Shown here: piece after piece, positions 1 through 8,000 of the stretch
Layout of the letters: each line of letters begins with the position of its first letter
How positions within the stretch are numbered: the first letter of the stretch is position 1
From: JACVRW01 sp034664125
Lineage (GTDB): Bacteria; Actinomycetota; Thermoleophilia; Solirubrobacterales; Thermoleophilaceae
DNA length: 64,000 bases
Direction of reading: 5' to 3'
Assembly: GCA_034664125.1 (NCBI GenBank)
Contig: JAXDIG010000007.1
Location: forward strand, 1-64,000
Position numbers and translations under genes: made by a program
Notes under the pieces: generated by a model
Seen by the model: the letters and a program-made list of their open reading frames with translations, nothing else
Told to the model about the DNA's origin: nothing
Database searches by the model: none

Positions 1-274
1 GCTCCACGACGGCTTCGACCACGAGCTGGTGGTCGGCAAGCTCGGCGATGTCCGCGCTCGAGCGCACCAGTGCCGTGGCGCGCGTTGCCGCCTCCGGCTC
101 GAGCTTCCCGCGGTCGACGGCCTTTTCGAGGGAACGGCGCACCCGCTCCAGGGCGAGCCCAGCCGTCGCCGTGGTGCTCTCGACGATCGTCACGTCGAGC
201 CCGGCCCTTGCGCAGACCTCGGCGATGCCGCTCCCCATGATGCCGCCGCCGACGATGCCCACGCGGCTGATCAT
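1..274 (-). CDS. 3-hydroxyacyl-CoA dehydrogenase, N-terminal part (cut by window edge)
   Basis: Only the first 91 codons are inside the window; the gene continues beyond position 1. The start is the ATG at 274-272, which overlaps the stop of the upstream acyl-CoA dehydrogenase in an ATGA. The visible part is a Rossmann NAD-binding domain: a VGIVGGGIMGSGIAE segment with the GxGxxG loop at residues 9-14, an acidic residue (VTIVES) at the end of the second strand, and LVVEAVVE near residue 88. This order is typical of 3-hydroxybutyryl-CoA/3-hydroxyacyl-CoA dehydrogenases of the Hbd/FadB2 type, which oxidise 3-hydroxyacyl-CoA with NAD in the cytoplasm. Coupling to an acyl-CoA dehydrogenase supports a beta-oxidation-like role. 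The chain-length preference cannot be judged from this fragment. Confidence 0.85.
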   Translation of the reverse strand, partial: MISRVGIVGGGIMGSGIAEVCARAGLDVTIVESTTATAGLALERVRRSLEKAVDRGKLEPEAATRATALVRSSADIAELADHQLVVEAVVE

Positions 275-1458
275 CGAAATGCCGAGATCCCCGTCAGCGC
301 GCCGCCTACCACGAGAGCATGGATGTCAGCAGTGCCTTCGTACGTGACCACGGACTCGAGGTTGTTCATGTGCCGGATCACCGGGTACTCCAGCGTGACG
401 CCGTTCGCGCCAAGCACCTGCCGGGCCGTTCGTGCGACGTCGAGAGCCCCGTTGACGTTGCCGAGCTTGCCCATGCTGACGTGCTCGGGCCGCAGCCGCC
501 CCTCGTCCTTCATGCGTCCGAGGTGGAGGGCGAGCAGGGTCGCACGGTTGACCTCGAGCGCCATCATCGCGAGCTTCTGCTGTTGGATCTGGAAGGAGGC
601 GATCGGCTTGCCGAACTGCACGCGCTCCTTGCTGTAGTCCAGGGCGGCCTCGAAGCACGCCCGCGCGGCCCCGGCGGCGCCCCAGACGATGCCGTAGCGG
701 GCCTCGTTGAGGCATGACAGCGGGCCTTTCAGCGTGGTGGCCTCGGGCAGGATGGCGTCCTGAGGCAAGCGCACGTCGTCGAGGAGCAGCTCCGAGGTCA
801 CGGAGGCGCGCAGCGAGAGCTTCTTGTGGATGTCCTGCGTCGTGAAGCCCTTCGCGCCCTTCGGGACGAGAAAGCCACGAACGCCCTCCTCGGTCACGGC
901 CCACACCACCGCTACGTCGGCGATCGACCCGTTGGTGATCCACATCTTCTGGCCGTGCAGGATCCAATCGTCTCCGTCGCGCCGGGCGCGAGTGCGCATC
1001 GAGCCGGGGTCCGACCCGGAGTCGGGCTCGGTGAGCCCGAAGCAGCCGATCGCGTCCCCGGCGGCCATCCGAGGCAGCCACTCCTGCCGCTGCTCCTCGG
1101 ACCCCCAGCGGTGGATGGCGAACATCGCCAGCGATCCCTGGACCGAAACGAGGCTGCGGATACCGCTGTCGCCGGCCTCCAGCTCGAGACACGCCAGTCC
1201 ATAGGCGGTGGCGCTGGCCCCCGCGCAGCCGTAGCCCTCGAGGTGCATGCCGAGCACCCCCAGCTTGCCGAGCTCGCCCACCAGCTCGCGCGGAACGACC
1301 GCGTCCTCGAACCACTCGCCGACATTTGGCACGACCCGGTCGCGCACGAAGGCCCGGACGGCGTCGCGGATGTCGCGCTCCTCGTCGGAGAGCAGCTGGT
1401 CGATGCCGAGGAAGTCTCTCTGGCGGATCTCTGGCTGGGAGGCCGATGCGACAGGCAT
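271..1458 (-). CDS. gcdH: Acyl-CoA dehydrogenase, glutaryl-CoA dehydrogenase type
   Basis: A 395-residue FAD enzyme of the usual acyl-CoA dehydrogenase length. The sequence follows the glutaryl-CoA dehydrogenase branch closely: LTEPDSGSDPGSM and KMWITNGSIADV in the middle domain, KLSLRASVTSELLLDDV, RYGIVWGAAGAA, and YEGTADIHALVVGGALTG at the C-terminus with the expected catalytic base Glu374. Glutaryl-CoA dehydrogenases oxidise and decarboxylate glutaryl-CoA to crotonyl-CoA in lysine/tryptophan breakdown. The adjacent 3-hydroxyacyl-CoA dehydrogenase would act two steps later. The start at 1458 (MPVASASQ) is chosen over longer in-frame starts because AAGGAG lies 12 bases upstream and family similarity begins there. 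A large palindrome sits just upstream of the ribosome site. Other short-chain substrates remain possible. Confidence 0.85.
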   Translation of the reverse strand: MPVASASQPEIRQRDFLGIDQLLSDEERDIRDAVRAFVRDRVVPNVGEWFEDAVVPRELVGELGKLGVLGMHLEGYGCAGASATAYGLACLELEAGDSGIRSLVSVQGSLAMFAIHRWGSEEQRQEWLPRMAAGDAIGCFGLTEPDSGSDPGSMRTRARRDGDDWILHGQKMWITNGSIADVAVVWAVTEEGVRGFLVPKGAKGFTTQDIHKKLSLRASVTSELLLDDVRLPQDAILPEATTLKGPLSCLNEARYGIVWGAAGAARACFEAALDYSKERVQFGKPIASFQIQQQKLAMMALEVNRATLLALHLGRMKDEGRLRPEHVSMGKLGNVNGALDVARTARQVLGANGVTLEYPVIRHMNNLESVVTYEGTADIHALVVGGALTGISAFR

Positions 1459-1476
1459 TTGGGGGGATTTCTCCTT

Positions 1477-1504
1477 GATCCTAGATTTTCGAATATCTAG
1501 GATC
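1477..1504. promoter_or_regulatory. 28-bp near-perfect palindrome, probable operator
   Basis: Arms GATCCTAGAT (1477-1486) and ATCTAGGATC (1495-1504) flank a centre that is itself palindromic (TTCGAA, 1488-1493). Of 14 base pairs across the axis only one (1487/1494) mismatches. It lies immediately before the Shine-Dalgarno of the acyl-CoA dehydrogenase and 36 bases before the divergent DUF3817 gene. The size and symmetry suit a TetR-family or similar dimeric repressor. No regulator gene is adjacent in the window. Confidence 0.6.
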
Positions 1505-1540
1505 CATTGAATCACACCGAGCACTAGAGTTCGCTCGGCC

Positions 1541-1843
1541 GTGATTTCGCCTTGGGAGCGCGCCTTTCGCATCACCGCACTCGCGGAGGCGACCAGCTTC
1601 CTGGCCTTGCTGGTGGCAACCTATGTCAAGTACGGCCACGACCAGCCCATCGGGGTACAGATCCTCGGCCCGATACACGGGCTGCTCTTCATCGGCTACG
1701 TCCTGCTCGCGCTCAACCTGGCCCGGCGGGCGGGCTGGAGTCTCCGCACGACGGCCATGGTCTTGGTCGGGGCGGTCCTCCCGTTCGGCGGCTACGTCGT
1801 GGACCGCTGGCTTGCAGGCCGGCCGGTCCGCCAGGCCGGCTGA
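1541..1843 (+). CDS. DUF3817 family integral membrane protein
   Basis: A 100-residue membrane protein starting at GTG 1541. Three hydrophobic segments are visible at about residues 10-28, 42-62 and 68-90. The pattern RAFRITALAEATSFLALL, then KYG, ILGPIHGLLFIGYVLLAL, GWSLRTTAMVLVGAVLPFG and a final DRWL is the signature of the DUF3817 family common in actinobacteria, whose function is unknown. It is divergent from the acyl-CoA dehydrogenase and shares with it the interval holding the 28-bp palindrome, so common control is possible. A hairpin about 50 bases after the stop may terminate it. Confidence 0.75.
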   Translation: MISPWERAFRITALAEATSFLALLVATYVKYGHDQPIGVQILGPIHGLLFIGYVLLALNLARRAGWSLRTTAMVLVGAVLPFGGYVVDRWLAGRPVRQAG

Positions 1844-1890
1844 CGGCCCCGACCAGCGCGGTAGCTCGTCTTCGACCGGGCCCCTCACGA

Positions 1891-1917
1891 AGAAAGGCCG
1901 GCACCTGCGGGCCTTCT
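1891..1917 (-). terminator. Hairpin after the broken tRNA, possible terminator
   Basis: AGAAAGGCC (1891-1899) pairs with GGCCTTCT (1910-1917) with one bulged base. It lies directly 3' of the minus-strand tRNA fragment, the same arrangement as the hairpin after the intact tRNA-fMet at 41770. It could also end the DUF3817 transcript arriving from the other side. The T-tract is weak on both strands. Confidence 0.4.
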
Positions 1918-1920
1918 GAG

Positions 1921-1963
1921 TAGCGGGGGCGGGATTCGAACCCGCGACACTACGGGTTATGAG
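1921..1963 (-). pseudogene. tRNA-fMet 3' half (truncated tRNA remnant)
   Basis: Positions 1921-1948 are identical over 28 bases to the 3' end of the intact tRNA-fMet at 41804-41877: T-arm, acceptor 3' strand and discriminator. After a short changed variable region, the anticodon-loop sequence CTCATAACCCG is also kept. Upstream of the anticodon loop the similarity stops, and neither the D-arm nor the 5' acceptor strand can be formed. It is therefore not a functional tRNA. Confidence 0.75.
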
Positions 1964-2126
1964 GCCTGTCGTATGGGGGCCGATGAAGGCGATCGCGCTC
2001 CACGTCTAGGTCGGTTCGACGCTGAGATCGGCTCGGCTTTGCTCAAATCGGAGTCACGAACGGAGTCACGGCGCCGTGGTGGCGCTAGCCGTGGATGAGC
2101 CAGCCCTCCGTCGCCCGCTTGCCGGA

Positions 2127-2369
2127 CTAAGGCGCCGCGGCTGGCTCCGGCTGCTGTGCCCGACCCGACCCTTCATCCCGTGGCGGGTCGACGCGTACGA
2201 GCCGGCCCAGAAGGCCGCGGCGTTCCCAGCTCGCCTGCTCCATGGCACGTTGGGCCAGCAATGCGGTCCACGGCAGGCAGACACTGACCTGGGCATCGAC
2301 CACGGCCAGCGCCCGCTCATCGAGGTCACGGTCGAGGTATCTGTGGATCTCAGGTGCGCGGAGGTGCAT
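2127..2369 (-). CDS. Hypothetical protein with degenerate zinc-finger anti-sigma-like sequence
   Basis: An 80-residue reading frame starting at ATG 2369, 37 bases after ccmF ends. The segment PEIHRYLDRDLDERALAVV resembles the H...LDGEL opening of zinc-finger anti-sigma (zf-HC2) domains. The expected H-x3-C-x2-C is degraded to Q-x3-C-x2-W (AQVSVCLPW), so zinc binding is unlikely. The rest is polar, without a membrane helix. No strong ribosome site is visible and the frame may not be translated. A decayed gene is as likely as a real one. Confidence 0.3.
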   Translation of the reverse strand: MHLRAPEIHRYLDRDLDERALAVVDAQVSVCLPWTALLAQRAMEQASWERRGLLGRLVRVDPPRDEGSGRAQQPEPAAAP

Positions 2370-2406
2370 CCGATCTCTCGCTTTGTTCGAGGGGTTGGTA
2401 CCCCGA

Positions 2407-4665
2407 TCAAAGCGAGGAGCCCTGAGAGAACCCTGAGCCGCGGCCAGTGGATGGCTGGGAATCGGCAAGACGGGCGACGATCGTGTTGGCCGCTCCGGCA
2501 GTTTCGCCCTCGCCCGGCCGTGGCCGGCCCAGCGGTTGCGCCAGCCCAGGAGTAGATCGAGCCGCCCGCCGGATGCGAACCGCTCGCGGGCGCGGCCAGA
2601 GGCACATCAGCGCCCCGCCGGCGACGATCGATCCGCCGAACCAGATCCACCCCACGAGCGGCGAGACGATTAGGCGGAACTCTGCAGGCGGGCCGTCCCT
2701 GAGATAGCGAGCGACCACCGTTGTTACCAGGAATCCCTCAAGTTGCGGATTGGCGTCGGGAAAGCTGCGGTCGGCGCGGGCGATGTAGGGCTCCAACGAC
2801 GAGAGGTCGGGTTGGATCGCCGTCCAGATGTCGCGTCCGAGACCCGCCCGCATCCCGAGCTCACTCGTGGAGTCGCCCTTGAAGAAGCGCCCGATCCTCC
2901 CGAGTCCGGCCTGGTCGAGCGAGGGGTAGTAGCCGCGGCTGGGCCTGAGGGTGGCGACATGGCGTCCGTGCTGCGTTACCTCGAGCACTGCGCCCAGGGT
3001 GACCTTCTCGCTCGAGCGCGCGCTGGTGGCTCTGACGTAACGGACGTCGTAGCTGCCCACCCGTGCCGACTGACCCGGTCGGAGCCGGGCGTCGCGCACG
3101 TGTTGGAAGGACGAGGAGGCGGCCACGCCGACGAGGAGGACCACCATGCCAACGTGGACGAGGTAGCCGCCGTAACGGCGGCGATTGCGCCGCACGAGCG
3201 AGAGCAATGCAACCGCGGCCGGCTCCCCGGTCAGCGCACGCCTGGCGCGGGTGCCGAGCCAATACTCCTGGGCGACGCTCGTGGCCGCGAACGCCGCCGA
3301 GCAGAACATCACCAGTGCCAGCGGCTTTCGCGCGATCCCGCCCACCGCAACGAGCGCGACGAGGACGAGAGCCGCTGCGCCCAGCGGCGCGGCGAAGATC
3401 CGCGGGAGCCGCGACGCCGTCGTGCGCCCCCAGGCGAGCGCAGGGCCCACTCCCGACAGCAGGACGAGCACGAGCCCAAGCGGCGTCGTGTAGCGATCGA
3501 ACCACGGCGGACCGACGCTCGCCTTCGTGCCGGTGACCGCTTCGGAGATCAGGGGGAAGAAGGTGCCCCAGAAGATCACGAAGCAGAGGCCGACAAGCAC
3601 GAGGTTGTTGAGCAGGAAGACGGTCTCGCGGGAAACGAGCGAGTCGATCCGGGGCTGGGATCGAAGCTGGTCGAGCCGGCTGAGAACGAGCGCGGCAGAT
3701 CCGAGCGAGATCACCGCGATGAACGCTAGGAAGGGCTTGCCCAGCGTCGAAGCCCCGAATGCGTGGATCGAGTCCAGGATCCCCGAGCGCACGAGGAACG
3801 TGCCCAGAACAGCGAGAACGCCGGTCGCGAGCACGAGCGAGACGTTCCAGACCTTGAGCGCCCCGCGCTTCTCCTGCACCTGGATCGAGTGAAGGAAGGC
3901 CGTGCCGGTCAGCCACGGCATCAGCGACGCGTTCTCGACCGGATCCCAGCCCCAGTACCCGCCCCAGCCGAGCTCCGCGTACGACCACCGTGCGCCGAGC
4001 AGGACGCCGAAGCCGAGGCATAGCCAAGCCGTCAGCGCGAAGCGCCGCGTAGAGCGGATCCACTCCGCGTCGAGCTTCCGCGCAGCCAGCGCCGCGACGG
4101 CGAACGCGAACGGCACCGTGAAGAGCGTGTAGCCGGAGTACAGCATCGGCGGGTGGATCATCATGCTCGGGTGGCGGAGCAGCGGGTTGAGTCCGAGTCC
4201 CTCCATCGGCGCGGGGTGCTGTAGGACGAACGGCTTGGCGAGGAAGATCAGCAGCACGGTGAAGAAGGCGGCGAACCCGAGCAGCACCGCCTGGGCGTAG
4301 CCGGCGAGCTCTCGAAGGCGGCGCCGGGTGAGGAACAGGACGAGGCTCGACCAGAGCGAGAGCAGCCATACCCACAAGAGCAGCGAGCCCTCCTGGGCGG
4401 ACCACGGTGCGGCTGCCCGGTAGAACGGCGGCGTCGTGGTGCTCGAGTGCTCGGCCACCATCCGGACGCCGAAGTCGGAGCGGAGGAAGGCGGCCTCGAG
4501 AATCGCGAAGGCCAGGGTCAGGAGCCCAGCGGTCGCGTACACCGCCCGCCGCCCCGAATGAGTCCAGCGCGGCCGGCCGCGAAGAGCCCCGTAGAGCGAG
4601 GCCCCGAGCCCGTAGACCTCCGTCACAAGCGCCGCACTCAGCAAGGCGGGACCGAGGCTCGTCAT
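2407..4665 (-). CDS. ccmF: Cytochrome c-type biogenesis protein CcmF (haem lyase)
   Basis: A 752-residue multi-pass membrane protein, about 100 residues longer than many CcmF. It carries the tryptophan-rich haem-handling WWD-type motif WGGYWGWDPVENASLMPW (residues 234-251) and the flanking conserved segments PFVLQHPAPMEGLGLNPLL and HPPMLYSGYT, with histidines usable as haem ligands. More than ten hydrophobic helices are separated by an extracytoplasmic domain at roughly 520-660. The last about 60 residues after the final helix are polar and not family-like. CcmF transfers haem from CcmE to apocytochrome c outside the membrane. It starts one base after the ccmE stop, so the two are co-translated, and the diheme oxidase subunit upstream is a likely client. 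Confidence 0.92.
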   Translation of the reverse strand: MTSLGPALLSAALVTEVYGLGASLYGALRGRPRWTHSGRRAVYATAGLLTLAFAILEAAFLRSDFGVRMVAEHSSTTTPPFYRAAAPWSAQEGSLLLWVWLLSLWSSLVLFLTRRRLRELAGYAQAVLLGFAAFFTVLLIFLAKPFVLQHPAPMEGLGLNPLLRHPSMMIHPPMLYSGYTLFTVPFAFAVAALAARKLDAEWIRSTRRFALTAWLCLGFGVLLGARWSYAELGWGGYWGWDPVENASLMPWLTGTAFLHSIQVQEKRGALKVWNVSLVLATGVLAVLGTFLVRSGILDSIHAFGASTLGKPFLAFIAVISLGSAALVLSRLDQLRSQPRIDSLVSRETVFLLNNLVLVGLCFVIFWGTFFPLISEAVTGTKASVGPPWFDRYTTPLGLVLVLLSGVGPALAWGRTTASRLPRIFAAPLGAAALVLVALVAVGGIARKPLALVMFCSAAFAATSVAQEYWLGTRARRALTGEPAAVALLSLVRRNRRRYGGYLVHVGMVVLLVGVAASSSFQHVRDARLRPGQSARVGSYDVRYVRATSARSSEKVTLGAVLEVTQHGRHVATLRPSRGYYPSLDQAGLGRIGRFFKGDSTSELGMRAGLGRDIWTAIQPDLSSLEPYIARADRSFPDANPQLEGFLVTTVVARYLRDGPPAEFRLIVSPLVGWIWFGGSIVAGGALMCLWPRPRAVRIRRAARSTPGLAQPLGRPRPGEGETAGAANTIVARLADSQPSTGRGSGFSQGSSL

Positions 4666-4666
4666 C

Positions 4667-5068
4667 TCAGGAGCGCTCGTCCGCCGTGAACTTGGAAGGG
4701 CACTTCGTGATCAGCGAGTCCGGCTCTCCGACGAAGACCGAGCCCCGTCGGCGAACCGTCACGATCACCTCGCGGCCCTCTCGGAAAGGCTCCGGCACGG
4801 CGCCCTCGTACAACACCCGAACCGAGGTTCGCCCGTTACGGTCGCGTACCCGGAACGCCAGCGGGCCGCCGGTGTGCCGGACGGAGCCGGCCACCACGGT
4901 GCCGCTGAGCTGATACGAGCGGCCGGGGACCGCGCTCGTCGCGAGCTGACTCGGCCTCATCGCCTGGCTTCCCGCGGCGAAAGTCGTGTAGACGAGGGCG
5001 CTGGCCAGCAGCACCGCAACGCTCAGCATGACCGCGAGTCGGACCTTGCGCCGGCGACCGGGATCCAT
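4667..5068 (-). CDS. ccmE: Haem chaperone CcmE, C-type with CxxxF motif
   Basis: A 133-residue protein with one N-terminal signal-anchor helix (about residues 10-32) and an OB-fold domain outside the membrane (YQLSGTVVAGSV, VRVLYEGAVPEPFREG, VIVTVRRRGSVFVG). CcmE covalently carries haem to CcmF. The usual attachment residue is histidine in HxxxY; a second known class has cysteine in CxxxY. Here the C-terminus reads ITKCPSKFTADERS, so the attachment residue is cysteine but the tyrosine ligand is phenylalanine. The protein ends only ten residues after the cysteine. It follows the 1079-residue membrane protein by six bases and is coupled to ccmF. Confidence 0.88.
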   Translation of the reverse strand: MDPGRRRKVRLAVMLSVAVLLASALVYTTFAAGSQAMRPSQLATSAVPGRSYQLSGTVVAGSVRHTGGPLAFRVRDRNGRTSVRVLYEGAVPEPFREGREVIVTVRRRGSVFVGEPDSLITKCPSKFTADERS

Positions 5069-5074
5069 GGAGCC

Positions 5075-8000
5075 CTATCCCCCCGGCCCGGCGGGCCGCG
5101 GGGTCATCGCCCCGGCCGCGGGCCGATTCGCGCGCGCAGGCGTGAGCCGGGGCGGCGGCCGCGCTCGTTGTCCCGCGAGCGTGAATCCGCAGAACATGAG
5201 CGCAATCCCGATCAGCTCGCCGATGTACATGAACGAGTACTCGCCGGCCCGGGACATGCTCGTGGAGAGCGCGAGCACGAGCGCGCCGCCGGCGATCCAG
5301 AGGTTCGCCCTCACCCGCCGGCGGCGCGCGATCGAGTACAGCGCTCCTCCGACGAGGAAGACCGTGCCGAACGAGTTCAGCACGACCGCCCACAAGAAGG
5401 CGTGCCCTCCGAGCGCGCCGTTCGCCGGCGGCCTGCCGGAGGGCGTGGCGGCGAGCGTTTCCGCGTGCACCGGAGCGAGCAGAACGCTGGCCACGGCGGC
5501 CAGAGTCGCGACGGCGAGCGCCCCGACGAGCACGTCACGCGCTCGGCGGGGGAGTTGGAGCCACGCGGACCCCGCGCCGAGGTACCCGACGGCCAGGACT
5601 CCTCCGGTCAGGTAGTAAGTGCGGAAGAGCCCGGGGTTCCAGCCCGACCGCTGCGCGACCGCTTCGCTGGCCGCCGCCACGGCGAATAAGCCGAAGCCTC
5701 CTGTCCAGAGCAGCTTCTGGCCTGCCGGCCGCTGGCGGTAGGAGCGCGCCAAGAGGGCGGTGAACAGCGCGGCGGCCAGGGCGGCGGCGATCGGTAGCAG
5801 AGCGGCTGCGACCGTCGGGGACGATCCACTCGAGCGGCTGCTGATCGCCGTCACCGGAGCGCCACGCGGTGCGACGGTCAGGTATACGAAGTCACGGCCT
5901 CCGAACATCCCCTCGTGGGATGCCACGAACACATAGCGGCCCGGCGGAGGCGCGCGCGACGGCGCGAGCACGAGCGAGGCATGCGCCCGTCGCCGCACCG
6001 CCAGCGCGACCCGCTCCCCGTTGCTCAGGTTGAACAGCCGGTAGGCACCCGGGCTGTCGACCGCGGCCGCTCGGACCAGCAGGGAGCGCACCTGGGTCGC
6101 GTGGACCCGCAGCGCGTCGGCCGGGTATGGGCTCTGGGGATCACCCCACGCGAACAGCTTCACGGGACCGCGCGGCGTGTTCAGGAACGGCCCCGTGATG
6201 TCGCGGGCAAAGCGTGTCTGGTACGTGTATCTCACGGGTCGCTCCCCGAGTCCCGTGACTACAGGGACGAGCGGTAGCGAAACGAGGACCAGGGCGATCA
6301 CGCCGACGCCGATGCTGATGCGCGTCCTCGTGTCCCGCCGCCGGCGCACGCGCGGGCGCGCACCTTCGAGGCGGATCAGGCGCCGCCGTTGCGCCCTGTA
6401 GAGCAGGGCCGTCGACACGAGCGTGCTCGCCGGCAGCCAGGCGAACTCGACTTTCCAGCCGATACCGCGGAGCGGGCCCTCCCCGAACGGCGAAAACGCC
6501 ACCGGAATCACCGCCCAGGCGAGCGCCGGGCCGACGATCAGCAGGATCGTCGCGGTGAACGGGAAGCCCGCGAACAGCCAGCCCACGCCCGGAAAGCCGA
6601 GCACGCCCATCGGTATCTCGTATCCAGCGAGCGCGGCCGGCTTGAGCCTGCGCACGCGTCTGGGGATGCTCCCGGTATAGGCGGCCGGGGCAGCGTTCAG
6701 CCGCCGGCGTCCCGCCTTGCGATAGCCCGCGGTCATGCTCCAGGTGGCCGACGCGTACGCGGAGAAGCCGCCGAGCACGCCGAGCGCAGCGGGCACGAGC
6801 ACCAACGCCTCCCACGGCTCCAGGCGGGCGACGGCGGCGCCGAAGCTGAGGCCGTGGGACACCTGGTCGGCTTCGAGCGCGGCAAACACGATTCCGGCGG
6901 CGTAGTACACGGCCATCCCCCCACCGACCGCGAACGGGACCACTCGGGCCGCGCGCCTCGGCCACGGTACCCCGGCGTGCTCGCGCACGAGCGCGAGCGC
7001 CAGGCCTACGAGGATGACCATCAGCCCCCCGAGCATGTTCAGCTGCGCGTGCAGGTTGACGATCACGTCGCCGGCATCACCGCCCCGGTCGAGCAGCTCG
7101 CCGACAGCGGGAAACGCCTGGACGGGGCCCTGCAGGGTGCCGACGGCGAGCGCGGCACATCCTGCGAGCACGAACGGGCGCACCGGGCTGCGTGACCGCA
7201 GGAAGGCGCGGGCGATGACGAACAACAAGAGCCAGAAGCCGGCCAGCATCGCCACGCCGGCCGCCATGATCAGATACGGATGGAGCGGCGTGGCCGCCTC
7301 GGCCTGCTCGGGCGTCAGCCCACCCACCGCGACGAGGTGGCCCTCGTGCAAGCCGAGATAGAGCGCGACGCCGTAGAAGGCCAGCGATCCGCCCAGCAGC
7401 ACGTAGAAGCACGCGTTGGCCAGACGGCGAGAGGGCTGCGTCCCGCCGAGCCGCGGCACGAGATGGAGGAGCCCGCCCGCGACCAGCATGGTCAGCCCGG
7501 TGACGAGGTTGATGTGAGCGTGGCTGATCGGATCGATCCACTCACCGGCGTGGCCCGCCCGATACAGCCAGTCGGCGTTCGCCGGCTGCACCTGGATCAC
7601 GCCCTGAACGGTGCCGACGGTCAGCCCCGCGGCTCCCGTGGCGACGAACTTCCAGAGGTGGCCGGCGGGCTTCGGCACTCGGACCAGCCGTGCCTGGAAC
7701 GTAGTCAGGAACACGTTGGCGGCGAAGCACCAGTAGCCGACGCCCATCACGCCGGCGCCCATTCCCACCGGCGCCCGGTACCAGTTGCCCATGTGGTCCT
7801 TGGCCGCCTCGTAGGACCAGCCGTGGGACACGAGCCGCCCCATCGCGATCCCGTTGCCGACGAACGCGACGTAGAAGACGAAGAGACCCGCCGCGGTGAA
7901 CCAGAATGCGCACTGAGCGAGGCCGTTGCTGGCCAGCGGGCGCCCGACGATCCGGGGCAGCCCGTACCAGCAGACCCCTGTCGCGATCAGCGTCCCACCG

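Larger units (their letters stand above)
1844..2126. other. Non-coding interval with broken tRNA and short direct repeat
   Basis: No convincing gene is visible here. The interval holds a hairpin at 1891-1917, the tRNA-fMet fragment at 1921-1963, and a tandem CGGAGTCACG pair at 2050-2068. The segment 1964-2050 shows no recognisable feature. A tRNA 3' half next to unrelated sequence is what an integration boundary can leave behind, but no integrase reading frame remains. Confidence 0.5.

Noticed and set aside
2066..2650. A 194-codon minus-strand frame overlapping the end of ccmF
   Set aside because: Arg/Ser-rich with no domain; it overlaps the end of the ccmF coding frame. The shorter frame at 2127-2369 is the only candidate kept, with low confidence.
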